Assembly: GCA_965203575.1 (NCBI GenBank)
Contig: OZ241894.1
Location: forward strand, 2,046,001-2,110,000
DNA length: 64,000 nt
Direction: 5' to 3'
From: Aldehydirespirator sp965203575
Lineage (GTDB): Bacteria > Actinomycetota > Acidimicrobiia > Acidimicrobiales > Aldehydirespiratoraceae
In this document: positions 35,431 to 43,609 of the stretch, in pieces
How positions within the stretch are numbered: position 1 is the first letter of the stretch
Layout: every line of letters starts with the position of its first letter
Made by a program: the position numbers and the translations under genes
The notes under the pieces: generated by a model
Databases searched by the model: none
Told to the model about the DNA's origin: nothing
What the model saw: only the letters and a program-made list of their open reading frames with translations

Positions 35431-35796
35431 TCAGGTGCCGAGTTCGAGCACGAGCCTCAGGCCGGACTCGACGCGACGCATCGTGGGCATGTCCACCGCC
35501 CCGACCTGATCAGAAATCAGAGCCTTGTCGAGGGTGACAATCTGCGACACGTTCGCGACCGAGTCGCGGCTCAACCCCGAGGCGCCGGCCGGGAGCTCCA
35601 CATTCCCAGGCGCAGCCGCTAGCTCAAGGTTGGACGAGATTGCCACCGCGACCACGGTGTTGATGCCGCTGCGATTGAAGGAGTCCGCGGATACCACCAG
35701 CACCGGACGCCGATAGCCGGGCTCGGACCCTGCGGGTTCACGCAGGTCGGCCCAGTAGATCTCACCGCGTTGCGGCGCTCCCGGGCCTGTCACCAT
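35431..35796 (-). CDS. MazF/PemK-family toxin
   Basis: The product is 121 residues. PQRGEIYWADL, the YRRPVLVVS strand and the SRDSVANVSQIVTLDK segment match MazF, a sequence-specific mRNA/rRNA endoribonuclease. ATG 35796 overlaps the antitoxin stop by 7 nt. It is convergent with the preceding Phd/VapC module 32 bp away, so two modules sit back to back. Confidence 0.9.
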   Translation of the reverse strand: MVTGPGAPQRGEIYWADLREPAGSEPGYRRPVLVVSADSFNRSGINTVVAVAISSNLELAAAPGNVELPAGASGLSRDSVANVSQIVTLDKALISDQVGAVDMPTMRRVESGLRLVLELGT

Positions 35797-36023
35797 TCCT
35801 CGCGGACGGCATCGGCCTGAGCCTGGGCCAGGCCGGCATCGAGCCGCGAGTCGCGGCCGCGGTACACCGCGTCGAGCCGCCGGGTTATCTCGCTGTCGTC
35901 CTGGCAGCCGACGAGCATTTCCAGCGCCTCGGCGTAGAGCTGCGACCGCGACAGCTTGCGCCGCCGGGCAAGGCGTTCGGCCTCAGTGAACAGCGGGTCG
36001 GGAATGGAGACAGCAACCTTCAT
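35790..36023 (-). CDS. Ribbon-helix-helix MazE-like antitoxin
   Basis: The product is 77 residues. MKVAVSIPDPLFTEAERLA followed by LSRSQLYAEALEML is a ribbon-helix-helix DNA-binding domain; the C-terminus is acidic. ATG 36023 is chosen because the -10 and palindrome lie just upstream. It is translationally coupled to the MazF-like toxin. Confidence 0.85.
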   Translation of the reverse strand: MKVAVSIPDPLFTEAERLARRRKLSRSQLYAEALEMLVGCQDDSEITRRLDAVYRGRDSRLDAGLAQAQADAVREEW

Positions 36024-36029
36024 GCCGCC

Positions 36030-36045
36030 ATCATACCGGGTATGA
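36030..36045 (-). promoter_or_regulatory. Operator and leaderless -10 of RHH/MazF module
   Basis: TCATACC-N1-GGTATGA is a perfect palindrome (36031-36045). Embedded in it, TATGAT (36030-36035, minus strand) is 6 nt before the antitoxin ATG. Confidence 0.65.
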
Positions 36046-36054
36046 CCCGCCTTG

Positions 36055-36126
36055 CTCAGCGAGCACGGCGCCATGCTCGACGATGTCGAGTCGTTCGTGT
36101 GGTGGCTCGACCGGGCCGACCCCTAG
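36055..36126 (+). pseudogene. 3' scar of a DUF5615 toxin gene
   Basis: Twenty-three codons plus stop match the C-terminus of the intact toxin at 21888-22268: shared LSEH, LDDVESFVWWL and a final Arg/Asp end. The rest of the gene has been replaced by the RHH/MazF module, whose operator begins 10 bp away. Confidence 0.75.
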
Positions 36127-36160
36127 GTGACTTGGAGCGTGCGCGGGTAGGCGCAAACCC

Positions 36161-36270
36161 GTCGCGTTGCTAGGGGGTGTCTCCCGCTCTTGTTCGCCGC
36201 GCTCACGGGCCGCTCGGGCCACGGCCTCGCCCGTATGGGCCGTATTCGCTCGCCTACCCGCTCGGCCTCT
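36161..36270. repeat. Dispersed intergenic repeat, copy B
   Basis: This matches copy A (21304-21412) over its full length, including the weakly conserved lead-in before CCCGCTCTTGTTCG. It lies between the toxin scar and the 3' end of the enolase-superfamily gene. Confidence 0.85.
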
Positions 36271-36282
36271 TAGCGCTCGCGG

Positions 36283-37407
36283 CTAGTGGTTGAGCCCTGA
36301 GAGGCTGACGGCGGTGTTGTTGTCGATCCAGTTCCAGTCGAGCTCCACGCCGAGGCCTGGGCCGGTGGGCAGGTGCAAGCAGCCGTTGGCGTCGATGTCG
36401 AGGGGAGCGCCCTTGAGGGCGAAGCGGAACATGGGGTGGTGCAGCTCGAAGAACTCGCAGTTGCGCACCGAGCAGGCCACGTGCAGGTTGGCGATGTCGA
36501 GCAGCGACGAGTGCAAGGCATGGATTTCCAGGTTCATGCCGGCCTCCGCACACATGGCCGACGCCTTGCGCAGGCCGGTGATGCCGGCCTTGATGAACAC
36601 GTCGCCCCGGGCCATGTCCACCGCACGCCGCTCCAGGAACTGGGGCAGCTCCCCCAGGCTAACCGTCTCGGTGGCCAGGATGGGGACTTCCAGCCGCCGG
36701 GTCAGCTGCTCTAGCGTCGCGATGTCGCGGTCCGGGACGGGCTCCTCGAACCATCGGTAGCCGAGGCGCCCCAGCGCCTCGCCCACCTCGATGGCCTGCT
36801 CGAAGCTGTACTCGGCTACCGCGTCCAGCATCAGCGGGAAGTCGTCGCCCACCGCCTCCCGGGCGGCCTCGGCCCGACCGATGTCGGCGGCCGGGCCGTC
36901 GTACAGGGTCAGCTTGTAGCCCCGGTAGCCCTGCTGCTTCATGGACGCCGCCTCGGCGAAGGTGTCGGCGGGGGTCAGGTTCCAGTGCGAGCCGGTGCGG
37001 TAGGCGGGCACCTCCGTGCGGGACACCCCCAGCAGCTCGGCGATCGGCACCCCGGCGGCCTTGCCCTTGATGTCCCAGAAGGCCACGTCGAGCATGCCCA
37101 GCAGGCCGTCGCTGATGGGGTAGAGGTGGCGGTTGAGGCTCATGAGCTCGCGCCACAGGTCCTCGTGGCGCCGCGGGTCCTTGCCCAGGATGGCCCTCAG
37201 GTAGACATCGTGGAGCTGGTGGGCCGAGCCGATCCCCTCGCCGTTGGCGCCGTAGCCCATCGTGTAGCCGTCGATCCCCTCATCGGTGGTGACGCAGGTG
37301 AGCGGGAAGTGCCAGACGGGCGGCACATCGTCGGGTATGGGGCTGTCGCCGTACCAGGGCTGCGCGTCCAGCGCCAGCACCCGGGTCACCATCCCGGTGA
37401 TCCTCAC
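36283..37407 (-). CDS. Enolase-superfamily sugar-acid dehydratase or racemase
   Basis: The product is 374 residues of the mandelate racemase/muconate lactonizing enzyme group. Predicted metal ligands are Asp195 (MLDAVAEY), Glu221 or Glu222 (FEEPVPD) and Glu247 (ATETVS). Candidate acid/base residues are Lys165 (YKLTLYD), Lys273 (FIKAGITG) and His296 or His299 (HALHSS). The reaction is abstraction of a proton alpha to a carboxylate, probably on an aldonate or aldarate. The start is GTG 37407, overlapping the 2-hydroxyacid dehydrogenase stop by 4 nt. Together with the genes at 32712 and 23160 it suggests a non-phosphorylative sugar-acid pathway. Confidence 0.85.
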   Translation of the reverse strand: MRITGMVTRVLALDAQPWYGDSPIPDDVPPVWHFPLTCVTTDEGIDGYTMGYGANGEGIGSAHQLHDVYLRAILGKDPRRHEDLWRELMSLNRHLYPISDGLLGMLDVAFWDIKGKAAGVPIAELLGVSRTEVPAYRTGSHWNLTPADTFAEAASMKQQGYRGYKLTLYDGPAADIGRAEAAREAVGDDFPLMLDAVAEYSFEQAIEVGEALGRLGYRWFEEPVPDRDIATLEQLTRRLEVPILATETVSLGELPQFLERRAVDMARGDVFIKAGITGLRKASAMCAEAGMNLEIHALHSSLLDIANLHVACSVRNCEFFELHHPMFRFALKGAPLDIDANGCLHLPTGPGLGVELDWNWIDNNTAVSLSGLNH

Positions 37408-38363
37408 GACGTGGCCCCCGACAGGTCGATCACGTTGGGCGGCGGCTCGCCCGCTACATAGGCGGCCAGATTGGTTGCGAACACCGCGCACAGCTCGTCG
37501 GCGTAGTCCCAGGTGTAGCCGGCCATGTGCGGAGTCACGATGACATTCTCCATTGCCCATAGCGGGCTGTCATCCGGCAGCGGCTCGGTGGCGAACACGT
37601 CGAGCCCCGCCCCGGTCAGGCTCCCATTGCTCAGCCGCTCGATGAGGGCCTCCTCGTCGACCGACGGCCCCCGGCCCACGTTGTAGAAGTAGGCGCCCGG
37701 CTTCATGGCCGAGAGAACCTCTCGGCTGATCAGACCCCGGGTGGCTGCCCCGCCCGGCAGCGCCCCCACTACATGATCGGCGCCGGCCACCGCGGCGGCC
37801 AGATCCTTAGGCCCGAACACGGCCGACACGTTCGGGGCGGGCCGCTCCGGATGCCGACGCACCCCCACCACGTCCATGCCGAGCGCCGAGCACCGCCGGG
37901 CGATGGCCGAGCCCAGGGTGCCCAGCCCGATCACGCAGGCCGTCGCGCCCGTCAGGCGGCGGTGCAAGTGCAGGTGGTCCCAACTGCGCTGCGGCATGGC
38001 CGCGAGGTACTCGGGCAGGCGGCGCACCAGGGCCAACATCATGGCCACGCAGTGCTCGGCCACGCCCTCGGAGTAGGCCCCGCCCGCGTTGCACACCACC
38101 AGCCCCTCCTTGGCGGCCAGCTCCGGGGTCAAGTACTCCTCGTAGCCCGCGCTGGGCAGCAGCAGCAGCCGCAGCGGGCTCGCGGCCAGCAGGTCCGGCT
38201 CAGGCCAGCCGACCATGACTTCGGCCTCGGCCATCGCCCGCCGGTAGTCGTCGGCGACGGCGTCCTGGCCCAGCCGGTCACAGACCGCCCGACCCCCGGC
38301 AGCCTCACGCAGCGCTTGGATGTGGCCGTCGCCGAAGGCGTCGACGGCGACGAGCAGCCTCAA
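37404..38363 (-). CDS. D-isomer-specific 2-hydroxyacid dehydrogenase
   Basis: The product is 319 residues. The NAD-binding motif VIGLGTLGSAIAR, the catalytic Arg in FYNVGRG, Glu in VFATEPLP and His in VTPHMAGY are all present. Members reduce 2-keto acids or oxidise 2-hydroxy acids such as glyoxylate, hydroxypyruvate or phosphoglycerate. It is translationally coupled to the enolase-superfamily gene, so a sugar-acid intermediate is the likely substrate. Confidence 0.87.
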   Translation of the reverse strand: MRLLVAVDAFGDGHIQALREAAGGRAVCDRLGQDAVADDYRRAMAEAEVMVGWPEPDLLAASPLRLLLLPSAGYEEYLTPELAAKEGLVVCNAGGAYSEGVAEHCVAMMLALVRRLPEYLAAMPQRSWDHLHLHRRLTGATACVIGLGTLGSAIARRCSALGMDVVGVRRHPERPAPNVSAVFGPKDLAAAVAGADHVVGALPGGAATRGLISREVLSAMKPGAYFYNVGRGPSVDEEALIERLSNGSLTGAGLDVFATEPLPDDSPLWAMENVIVTPHMAGYTWDYADELCAVFATNLAAYVAGEPPPNVIDLSGATS

Positions 38364-38390
38364 CTCCGACGATGAGGACAGGGCGAGAAC

Positions 38391-38485
38391 CTCAGTCGAG
38401 CCGGATCGGGGTCGAGCGGCGCAACGGACTCAGTCGAGCCGGATCGGGGTTGAGCCGCGCAACGGACTCAGTCGAGCCGGAAGCG
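38391..38485. repeat. 38-bp tandem repeat at the 3' end of the BNR gene
   Basis: Full units lie at 38391-38428 and 38429-38466, with a third partial unit containing the stop codon of the sialidase-like gene. The units differ at two positions. This is another gene-terminus duplication. Confidence 0.9.
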
Positions 38486-39613
38486 GGCGGTCTGCATGTA
38501 CTGGATGGGCCACTCGTCCTTGGTGTACTCGTGGTAGGCGGTCACGATCGTGCCGTCGTCGAGCTGGACCACGGTCGGGTAGCCGATGTGCCAGTACTGC
38601 CGGTGGGCCTCGCGCTCAGGCGAGTGGCAGTCGGCGATGATGAACTCGTTGGCCGGATCCCAGTTGATGCCGTCGGTGGAGGTGCAGCCCCTCACGTCCA
38701 TGGGCTTGGCCCGGTAGCTGTACACGCTCAGCACCCGGCCGTCCTGGAGCTGGATCATGTCGGCGGGGTACCCCCACAGCCTGGTCCGCGTGGGCGGGGC
38801 CCACGTCACTCCGTCGTCCTCGGAGTGGGTCACCCACTGGTAGTCGTAGCGGGCCGGCCGGAACAGCACCCGGATCATCGACACCAGCCGTCCGTTGGAC
38901 ATGCGGGTCAGCGACGGCTCCTGGAAGTTGATGATCGACGCCGGGTCGAAGGCCATCGTCCCCCAGTGGTGCCAGTTGTCGCCGCCGTCGTCGGAGCGCA
39001 GCAGGAAGCAGCGCGACGGCTCCCAGTTGACCCCGCCGCCGAGGATGTAGCCGTCGGGGCTGAGGGTGCCCTCCAGGGGCATCAGCAGCCCGCCGTCGGG
39101 CAGCTCCACCACATGGCCTGACCCGGTCCCGCCGGCCAGGCATCCCGCAGTGCCCGAGTCGGCGATCGGGTAGGTGCTGACCGGGATCGGACCGCTCCAC
39201 GTCTGCCCGTCGTCGGTGGACTTGTAGACCGCGTAGCCGGTCTGGTGGGCCTGGACGTAGCCCATGGCCTGCTCGTCGATGCGGTTGGCGATGGCTCCGG
39301 GGGCGTTGATGAAGCCGCAGATGCGGGTGTGCATGATGATGGTGCCGTCGCTGATCTGGGCGAAGGCGCAGTCCCAGTTGCCGGTGTGCTCGGTGTAGTC
39401 CTCCACCACCACCCGGGTGCTGGGGTCCCAGCTCCTGCCCCCGTCGGACGACTTGATCAGGCACGACCGGCCGGTGTCGGCGTGCATCGGGCCCCGCTCC
39501 TCGTTGTAGCCCAGCAGCAGGTCGCCGTTCTGGAGCTTCACGATGCTGCCCTGGTTGCAGCACCGGTCGGGGTCGTGATAGGCGTCGACTACTTCGGCGT
39601 CCACTCTGCGCAT
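38468..39613 (-). CDS. Sialidase-like BNR-repeat protein
   Basis: The product is 381 residues forming a six-bladed propeller. Asp-box motifs occur at SSDGGRSWDPS, STDDGQTWSG, RSDDGGDNWHHW, SEDDGVTWAPP and STDGINWDPA. There is no signal peptide, so it would act in the cytoplasm on an imported glycan or be misassigned as an exo-sialidase; many relatives have no known activity. ATG 39613 follows AGGGGG. The perfect GATGTAT-N5-ATACATC palindrome 62 bp upstream ties it to the GntR regulator of the transport operon. Confidence 0.75.
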   Translation of the reverse strand: MRRVDAEVVDAYHDPDRCCNQGSIVKLQNGDLLLGYNEERGPMHADTGRSCLIKSSDGGRSWDPSTRVVVEDYTEHTGNWDCAFAQISDGTIIMHTRICGFINAPGAIANRIDEQAMGYVQAHQTGYAVYKSTDDGQTWSGPIPVSTYPIADSGTAGCLAGGTGSGHVVELPDGGLLMPLEGTLSPDGYILGGGVNWEPSRCFLLRSDDGGDNWHHWGTMAFDPASIINFQEPSLTRMSNGRLVSMIRVLFRPARYDYQWVTHSEDDGVTWAPPTRTRLWGYPADMIQLQDGRVLSVYSYRAKPMDVRGCTSTDGINWDPANEFIIADCHSPEREAHRQYWHIGYPTVVQLDDGTIVTAYHEYTKDEWPIQYMQTARFRLD

Positions 39614-39674
39614 TGGTTGGTCCCCCTGTGGCGTCGGGATGAGGCCGCCGGGCGGTTCCGGGGCCTCCGGCTGC

Positions 39675-39693
39675 GATGTATACCTCATACATC
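39675..39693. promoter_or_regulatory. GntR-type operator upstream of BNR gene
   Basis: GATGTAT-N5-ATACATC has perfect 7-bp arms. It matches the site at 25971-25989 in arm sequence (one mismatch) and spacer length. Confidence 0.6.
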
Positions 39694-39746
39694 ACGCCGG
39701 AGGCAAAGGGGGGAGGGGCTTCGTCTCCCGGCGAGAAGGGCGCTCA

Positions 39747-39803
39747 GTCCTGGGCCAGGCCCAAGCCACCCGCTCCGCCGGCCTCACCGTGATTGGAGCC
39801 TGA
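39747..39803 (+). pseudogene. 3' scar of a VapC-like toxin gene
   Basis: The frame ends GQAQATRSAGLTVIGA-stop, matching the C-terminus of the intact PIN toxin at 34997-35398 in 13 of 16 residues. Upstream codons diverge at once. It lies in the gap between the sialidase-like gene and the DUF368 gene. Confidence 0.65.
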
Positions 39804-39823
39804 TCGACCCGCGCCGAGTGCGA

Positions 39824-40753
39824 TCAGTCCCGGGCCAGGTGCGTGATCAGTAGAACGACCGCGAAGCCGACGACGGCGGCGACGGTGGGGGCGGCCCACT
39901 CGCCGGCGGTGGGCCAGGCCAGGCCGGTGCCGGAGATCACCTCGTGCTCGTGGCGGCTGATCACGCCCACACCGTTGGGCCACGGCCACAGCACCCGCAG
40001 CGACCCGAACATCAGCCCCACCAGCACCGCCATCACCATGTTGCGGCCCTGATCCAGCAGCCATCCCAGCACCGCCGAGAACAGGCCCAGCCCCACCGCC
40101 GCGCCGGCCAGGAACACGGCCGCCTCGACATAGTGGAGGTCGGTCACGATATGGAGGACCGCCCCGTACATGCCCAGCATCAGCAGCAGGAACGCGCCGC
40201 TGATCCCCGGCAGGATCATGGCGCATATCGCTATGGCCCCGGCCCCGGCCAGCACCGGCAGCGACGGGTCGGCCACCGGGCCCGACTGCAGGCCCAGGAG
40301 GGCGAACGTGGCCCCGGCCGAGACCGCCATAAGGACGGCCTGGACCGCCCCCCGCCACTCGAACAGCCGGCACGCCGACACCGCCGACGCCAGCACCAGG
40401 CCGCAGAACAGGCCGGCCATCGTCTCGGGGCGCTCCTCCAGCTGGGTCTCGATCACCGAGGCCAGCAGCAGGATCGTCCCCAGGATCCCGACCAGCAGCG
40501 GCACGATCAGCCACCAGTCCACCCCGGCCAGCCGCCGCCCGCAGCCCCGCCAGTCGCCCCGGAGCAGCCGCCCCGCCGCCCCGGCCACACCCCGGATCGC
40601 GCTCAGCAGTCGCTCGTAGATGCCGAGCACCACCGCGATCGTGCCGCCCGACACGCCCGGCACCACATCGGCCGCGCCCATGGCCACCCCCCGGGCCAGC
40701 CCGAGCGCCAGTCGCCGCCCCGGACCCCAGCCCGTCTCACGCCCACCGGTCAC
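39824..40753 (-). CDS. DUF368 membrane protein (PopT-like lipid flippase)
   Basis: The product is 309 residues with about eight to nine membrane helices. GAADVVPGVSGGTIAVVLGIYE near the N-terminus and AICAMILPGISGAFLLLMLGMY in the middle are the paired PG(V/I)SG re-entrant motifs of DUF368. DUF368 proteins have been assigned as undecaprenyl-phosphate translocases (PopT) that recycle the cell-wall lipid carrier. The start is GTG 40753. It stands alone, downstream of the succinate dehydrogenase operon on the opposite side of a dispersed repeat. Confidence 0.87.
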   Translation of the reverse strand: MTGGRETGWGPGRRLALGLARGVAMGAADVVPGVSGGTIAVVLGIYERLLSAIRGVAGAAGRLLRGDWRGCGRRLAGVDWWLIVPLLVGILGTILLLASVIETQLEERPETMAGLFCGLVLASAVSACRLFEWRGAVQAVLMAVSAGATFALLGLQSGPVADPSLPVLAGAGAIAICAMILPGISGAFLLLMLGMYGAVLHIVTDLHYVEAAVFLAGAAVGLGLFSAVLGWLLDQGRNMVMAVLVGLMFGSLRVLWPWPNGVGVISRHEHEVISGTGLAWPTAGEWAAPTVAAVVGFAVVLLITHLARD

Positions 40754-40774
40754 GCCCGCCCCCTACCTAGCCCA

Positions 40775-40838
40775 AGTTCTCGGGTTGGTTTTGGGTGGTG
40801 GGTCCACAGGATTCGTCCCAAGAATCTGCGCCCGGTCC
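40775..40838. repeat. Dispersed palindromic repeat, third copy
   Basis: Third copy of the element at 33691-33822, sharing the TTCTCGGGTTGG start and the CCACAGGATTCGTCCCAAGA segment. TTGGG and CCCAA can pair. It lies between the sdhB stop and the DUF368 start. Confidence 0.8.
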
Positions 40839-40855
40839 GCCCCGACCGCACCCGG

Positions 40856-41677
40856 TCAGGCCTGCGAGGCGAGGCGGCGGTTCTTGACCTTGGCCTTCAG
40901 GTAGTCCCGGTTGAGCACCGCGATGAAGTCGAGGCTGATCTCCTTGGGACAGGCCTCGGTGCACTCGCCGTGGTTGGTGCACGACCCGAAGAACGACTCC
41001 ATCGTCTCCACCATGGCCTCGGCCCGCCGCCACCGCTCGGGCTGGCCCTGGGGCAGCACGTTGAGATGGCCGAGCTTGGCCGCGGTGAACAGCTGGGCCG
41101 CCGAGTTGGGGCAGGCCGCCACACACGCCCCGCAGCCGATGCAGGCCGCTGCGTCCATGGCGAAGTCGGCCACGTCCTTGGGGACCGGGATCTCGTTGGC
41201 GTCGGGGGCGGTGCCGGTGGGCGCCGAGATGAAGCCGCCCGACTCGATGATCCGATCGAACGCCCGCCGGTCCACCATCAGGTCCTTCACCACCGGGAAC
41301 GACGACGCCCGGAACGGCTCGATCACGATCTCGTCGCCGTCGCGGAACTTGCGCATGTGCAGCTGGCAGGTGGCGGTGGCCTTCTCGGGGCCGTGGGGCC
41401 GGCCGTTGATCATCACCCCGCACGTGCCGCAGATGCCCTCCCGGCAGTCGTGGGCGAACACCACCGGCTCGACGTCGTCCTCGATGAGGCGCTCGTTCAC
41501 GATGTCGAGCATCTCCAGGAACGAGCAGTCCTCCGGGATGTCGGGGGCGTCGACGTCCAGGAAGCTCCCCGGCTCATCGGGCCCGGCCTGGCGCCAGATC
41601 CGCAGCCTCAGCCGCAGCGTCGCCTGATGCCCGTTGCCAGAGCTCGCGCCCGAGCCCGACCCGTTGCCGGCGCTCAC
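40856..41677 (-). CDS. sdhB: Succinate dehydrogenase iron-sulfur subunit
   Basis: The product is 273 residues. The plant-type 2Fe-2S site CREGICGTC plus a later Cys, and the two bacterial-ferredoxin clusters CIGCGACVAACP and CTNHGECTEACP, provide ligands for 2Fe-2S, 4Fe-4S and 3Fe-4S centres. It passes electrons from SdhA to the membrane quinone. The start is GTG 41677, overlapping the sdhA stop by 4 nt. A Gly/Ser-rich N-terminal extension of about 15 residues is unusual. Confidence 0.93.
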   Translation of the reverse strand: MSAGNGSGSGASSGNGHQATLRLRLRIWRQAGPDEPGSFLDVDAPDIPEDCSFLEMLDIVNERLIEDDVEPVVFAHDCREGICGTCGVMINGRPHGPEKATATCQLHMRKFRDGDEIVIEPFRASSFPVVKDLMVDRRAFDRIIESGGFISAPTGTAPDANEIPVPKDVADFAMDAAACIGCGACVAACPNSAAQLFTAAKLGHLNVLPQGQPERWRRAEAMVETMESFFGSCTNHGECTEACPKEISLDFIAVLNRDYLKAKVKNRRLASQA

Positions 41678-43596
41678 TTGTAGCTCCTCTGGGTGAGCTT
41701 CACGTACTCGAACTCCAGCGGCTCCTTGACCAGCTCCTGGGGCCGGTCCGGGCCCTGCCAGTCCCAGGCGGCCACATAGGCGAAGTTCTCGTCGTCCCGC
41801 AGGGCCTCGCCCTCGGGGGTCTGGTGCTCCTCCCGGAAGTGCCCGCCGCAGGACTCCTCCCGGTGCAGGGCGTCGCGCACCTTCAACTCGGCCATCTCCA
41901 TGAAGTCGTCCACCCGGTTGACCTGCTCCAGCGACTGGTTGGTGGTGTCGGCCGAGCCCAGCACCTTCACGTTGGCCCTGAACTCCTCCCGCAGCGCCGG
42001 GATCTCGGTCAGCGCCTTCTCCAGGCCGGTGCGGTTGCGGGCCATGCCGCAGTACTCCCACACGATCTTGCCCAGCTCCCGGTGGTAGTAGTCCACCGAC
42101 CGGGTGCCCCGCACCGCCAGCCACCCCCGGGTGCGGTCGTCCACCTCGGCCACCGCCGCCGCGAACGCCGGGTCGTCGACGGGCACCGGCGCCGCCCCCA
42201 GCTTCGGCGCCAGGTAGTCGCCGATCGTGTAGGGCAGAACGAAGTAGCCGTCGGCCAGGCCCTGCATCAGCGCCGACGCGCCCAGCCGGTTGGCCCCGTG
42301 GTCCGAGAAGTTGCACTCGCCCAACGCATAGAGCCCCGGCACGTTGGTCATCAGGTTGTAGTCCACCCACAGCCCGCCCATCGTGTAGTGGGTGGCCGGG
42401 TAGATGCGCATGGGGGAGCGGTAGGGGTCCTCGCCCGTGATCCGCTCGTACATGTCGAACAGGTTCCCGTACTTCTCCCGCACCACGCTCTCGCCGTCAC
42501 GGGCGATCACATCGGCGAAGTCGAGGTACACCCCGTTGCGCAGCGGCCCCACGCCGAGACCCTGGTCCACCACCGTCTTGGCGTTGCGGGAGGCCACATC
42601 CCGGGGCACCAGGTTCCCGAACGCCGGGTACTTCTCCTCCAGGAAGTAGTACCGGTCGGCGTCACCGACGTCGGCCGCGGCCCGGGACTCGTCCATGTTG
42701 CGGGGCACCCAGATGCGCCCGTCGTTGCGCAGCGACTCCGACATGAGCGTCAGCTTCGACTGGAACTCGTCGCTGGCCGGGATGCAGGTCGGGTGGATCT
42801 GGGTGTAGCACGGGTTGGCGAACGTCGCCCCCCGCCGGTGGGCCCGCCACACCGCGGTCACGTTGCAGTTCATGGCGTTGGTGGACAGGTAGTAGACGTT
42901 GCCGTAGCCGCCGGTGGCCAGCACCACCGCATGGCCGCTGTGGGCCCGGACCTCGCCGGTGAGCAGGTCCCTCACGATGATCCCGCACGTCTCGCCGTCC
43001 TTGACCACGATGTCGAGCACGTCGGCCCGGTTGTGCAGGGTCACCCCCCCGGCTGCGATCTGGGCGGCCATGGCCTGGTAGGCGCCCAGCAGCAGCTGCT
43101 GGCCGGTCTGGCCCCGGGCGTAGAAGGTGCGGCTCACCTGGGCGCCGCCGAAGGACCGGTTGGCCAGCAGGCCGCCGTACTCCCGGGCGAAGGGAACGCC
43201 CTGGGCCGCGCACTGGTCGATGATGTTGAGCGACACGTCGGCCAGGCGGTAGACGTTGGCCTCCCGGGAGCGGTAGTCGCCGCCCTTGACGGTGTCGTAG
43301 AACAGCCGGTAGACCGAGTCGCCGTCGTTGCGGTAGTTCTTGGCTGCGTTGATGCCGCCCTGGGCCGCAATGGAGTGGGCCCGGCGGGGCGAGTCGTGGA
43401 ACGTGAACGCCTCGACCTTGTAGCCCAGCTCGGCCAGCGACGCCGCCGCCGACGCCCCGGCCAGCCCGGTGCCCACCACCAGGATCTTGAAGCGCCGCTT
43501 GTTGGCCGGGTTGACCAGCTTCACCGAGAACTTGTGGTTGTCCCACTTGTCGGCGATGGGCCCGTCGGGGACCCTGGCGTCCAGCGTCACACTCAT
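41674..43596 (-). CDS. sdhA: Succinate dehydrogenase flavoprotein subunit
   Basis: The product is 640 residues. The FAD-binding VGTGLAGASAAASLAELG, the covalent-FAD region HSIAAQGGINAAKNY, and the substrate-site segments are intact. It oxidises succinate to fumarate in the TCA cycle on the cytoplasmic membrane face. Gene order C-A-B and the length match the actinobacterial and class B enzymes. It lies 13 bp after sdhC. Confidence 0.95.
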   Translation of the reverse strand: MSVTLDARVPDGPIADKWDNHKFSVKLVNPANKRRFKILVVGTGLAGASAAASLAELGYKVEAFTFHDSPRRAHSIAAQGGINAAKNYRNDGDSVYRLFYDTVKGGDYRSREANVYRLADVSLNIIDQCAAQGVPFAREYGGLLANRSFGGAQVSRTFYARGQTGQQLLLGAYQAMAAQIAAGGVTLHNRADVLDIVVKDGETCGIIVRDLLTGEVRAHSGHAVVLATGGYGNVYYLSTNAMNCNVTAVWRAHRRGATFANPCYTQIHPTCIPASDEFQSKLTLMSESLRNDGRIWVPRNMDESRAAADVGDADRYYFLEEKYPAFGNLVPRDVASRNAKTVVDQGLGVGPLRNGVYLDFADVIARDGESVVREKYGNLFDMYERITGEDPYRSPMRIYPATHYTMGGLWVDYNLMTNVPGLYALGECNFSDHGANRLGASALMQGLADGYFVLPYTIGDYLAPKLGAAPVPVDDPAFAAAVAEVDDRTRGWLAVRGTRSVDYYHRELGKIVWEYCGMARNRTGLEKALTEIPALREEFRANVKVLGSADTTNQSLEQVNRVDDFMEMAELKVRDALHREESCGGHFREEHQTPEGEALRDDENFAYVAAWDWQGPDRPQELVKEPLEFEYVKLTQRSYK

Positions 43597-43609
43597 GTGA
43601 CGATCCCGC

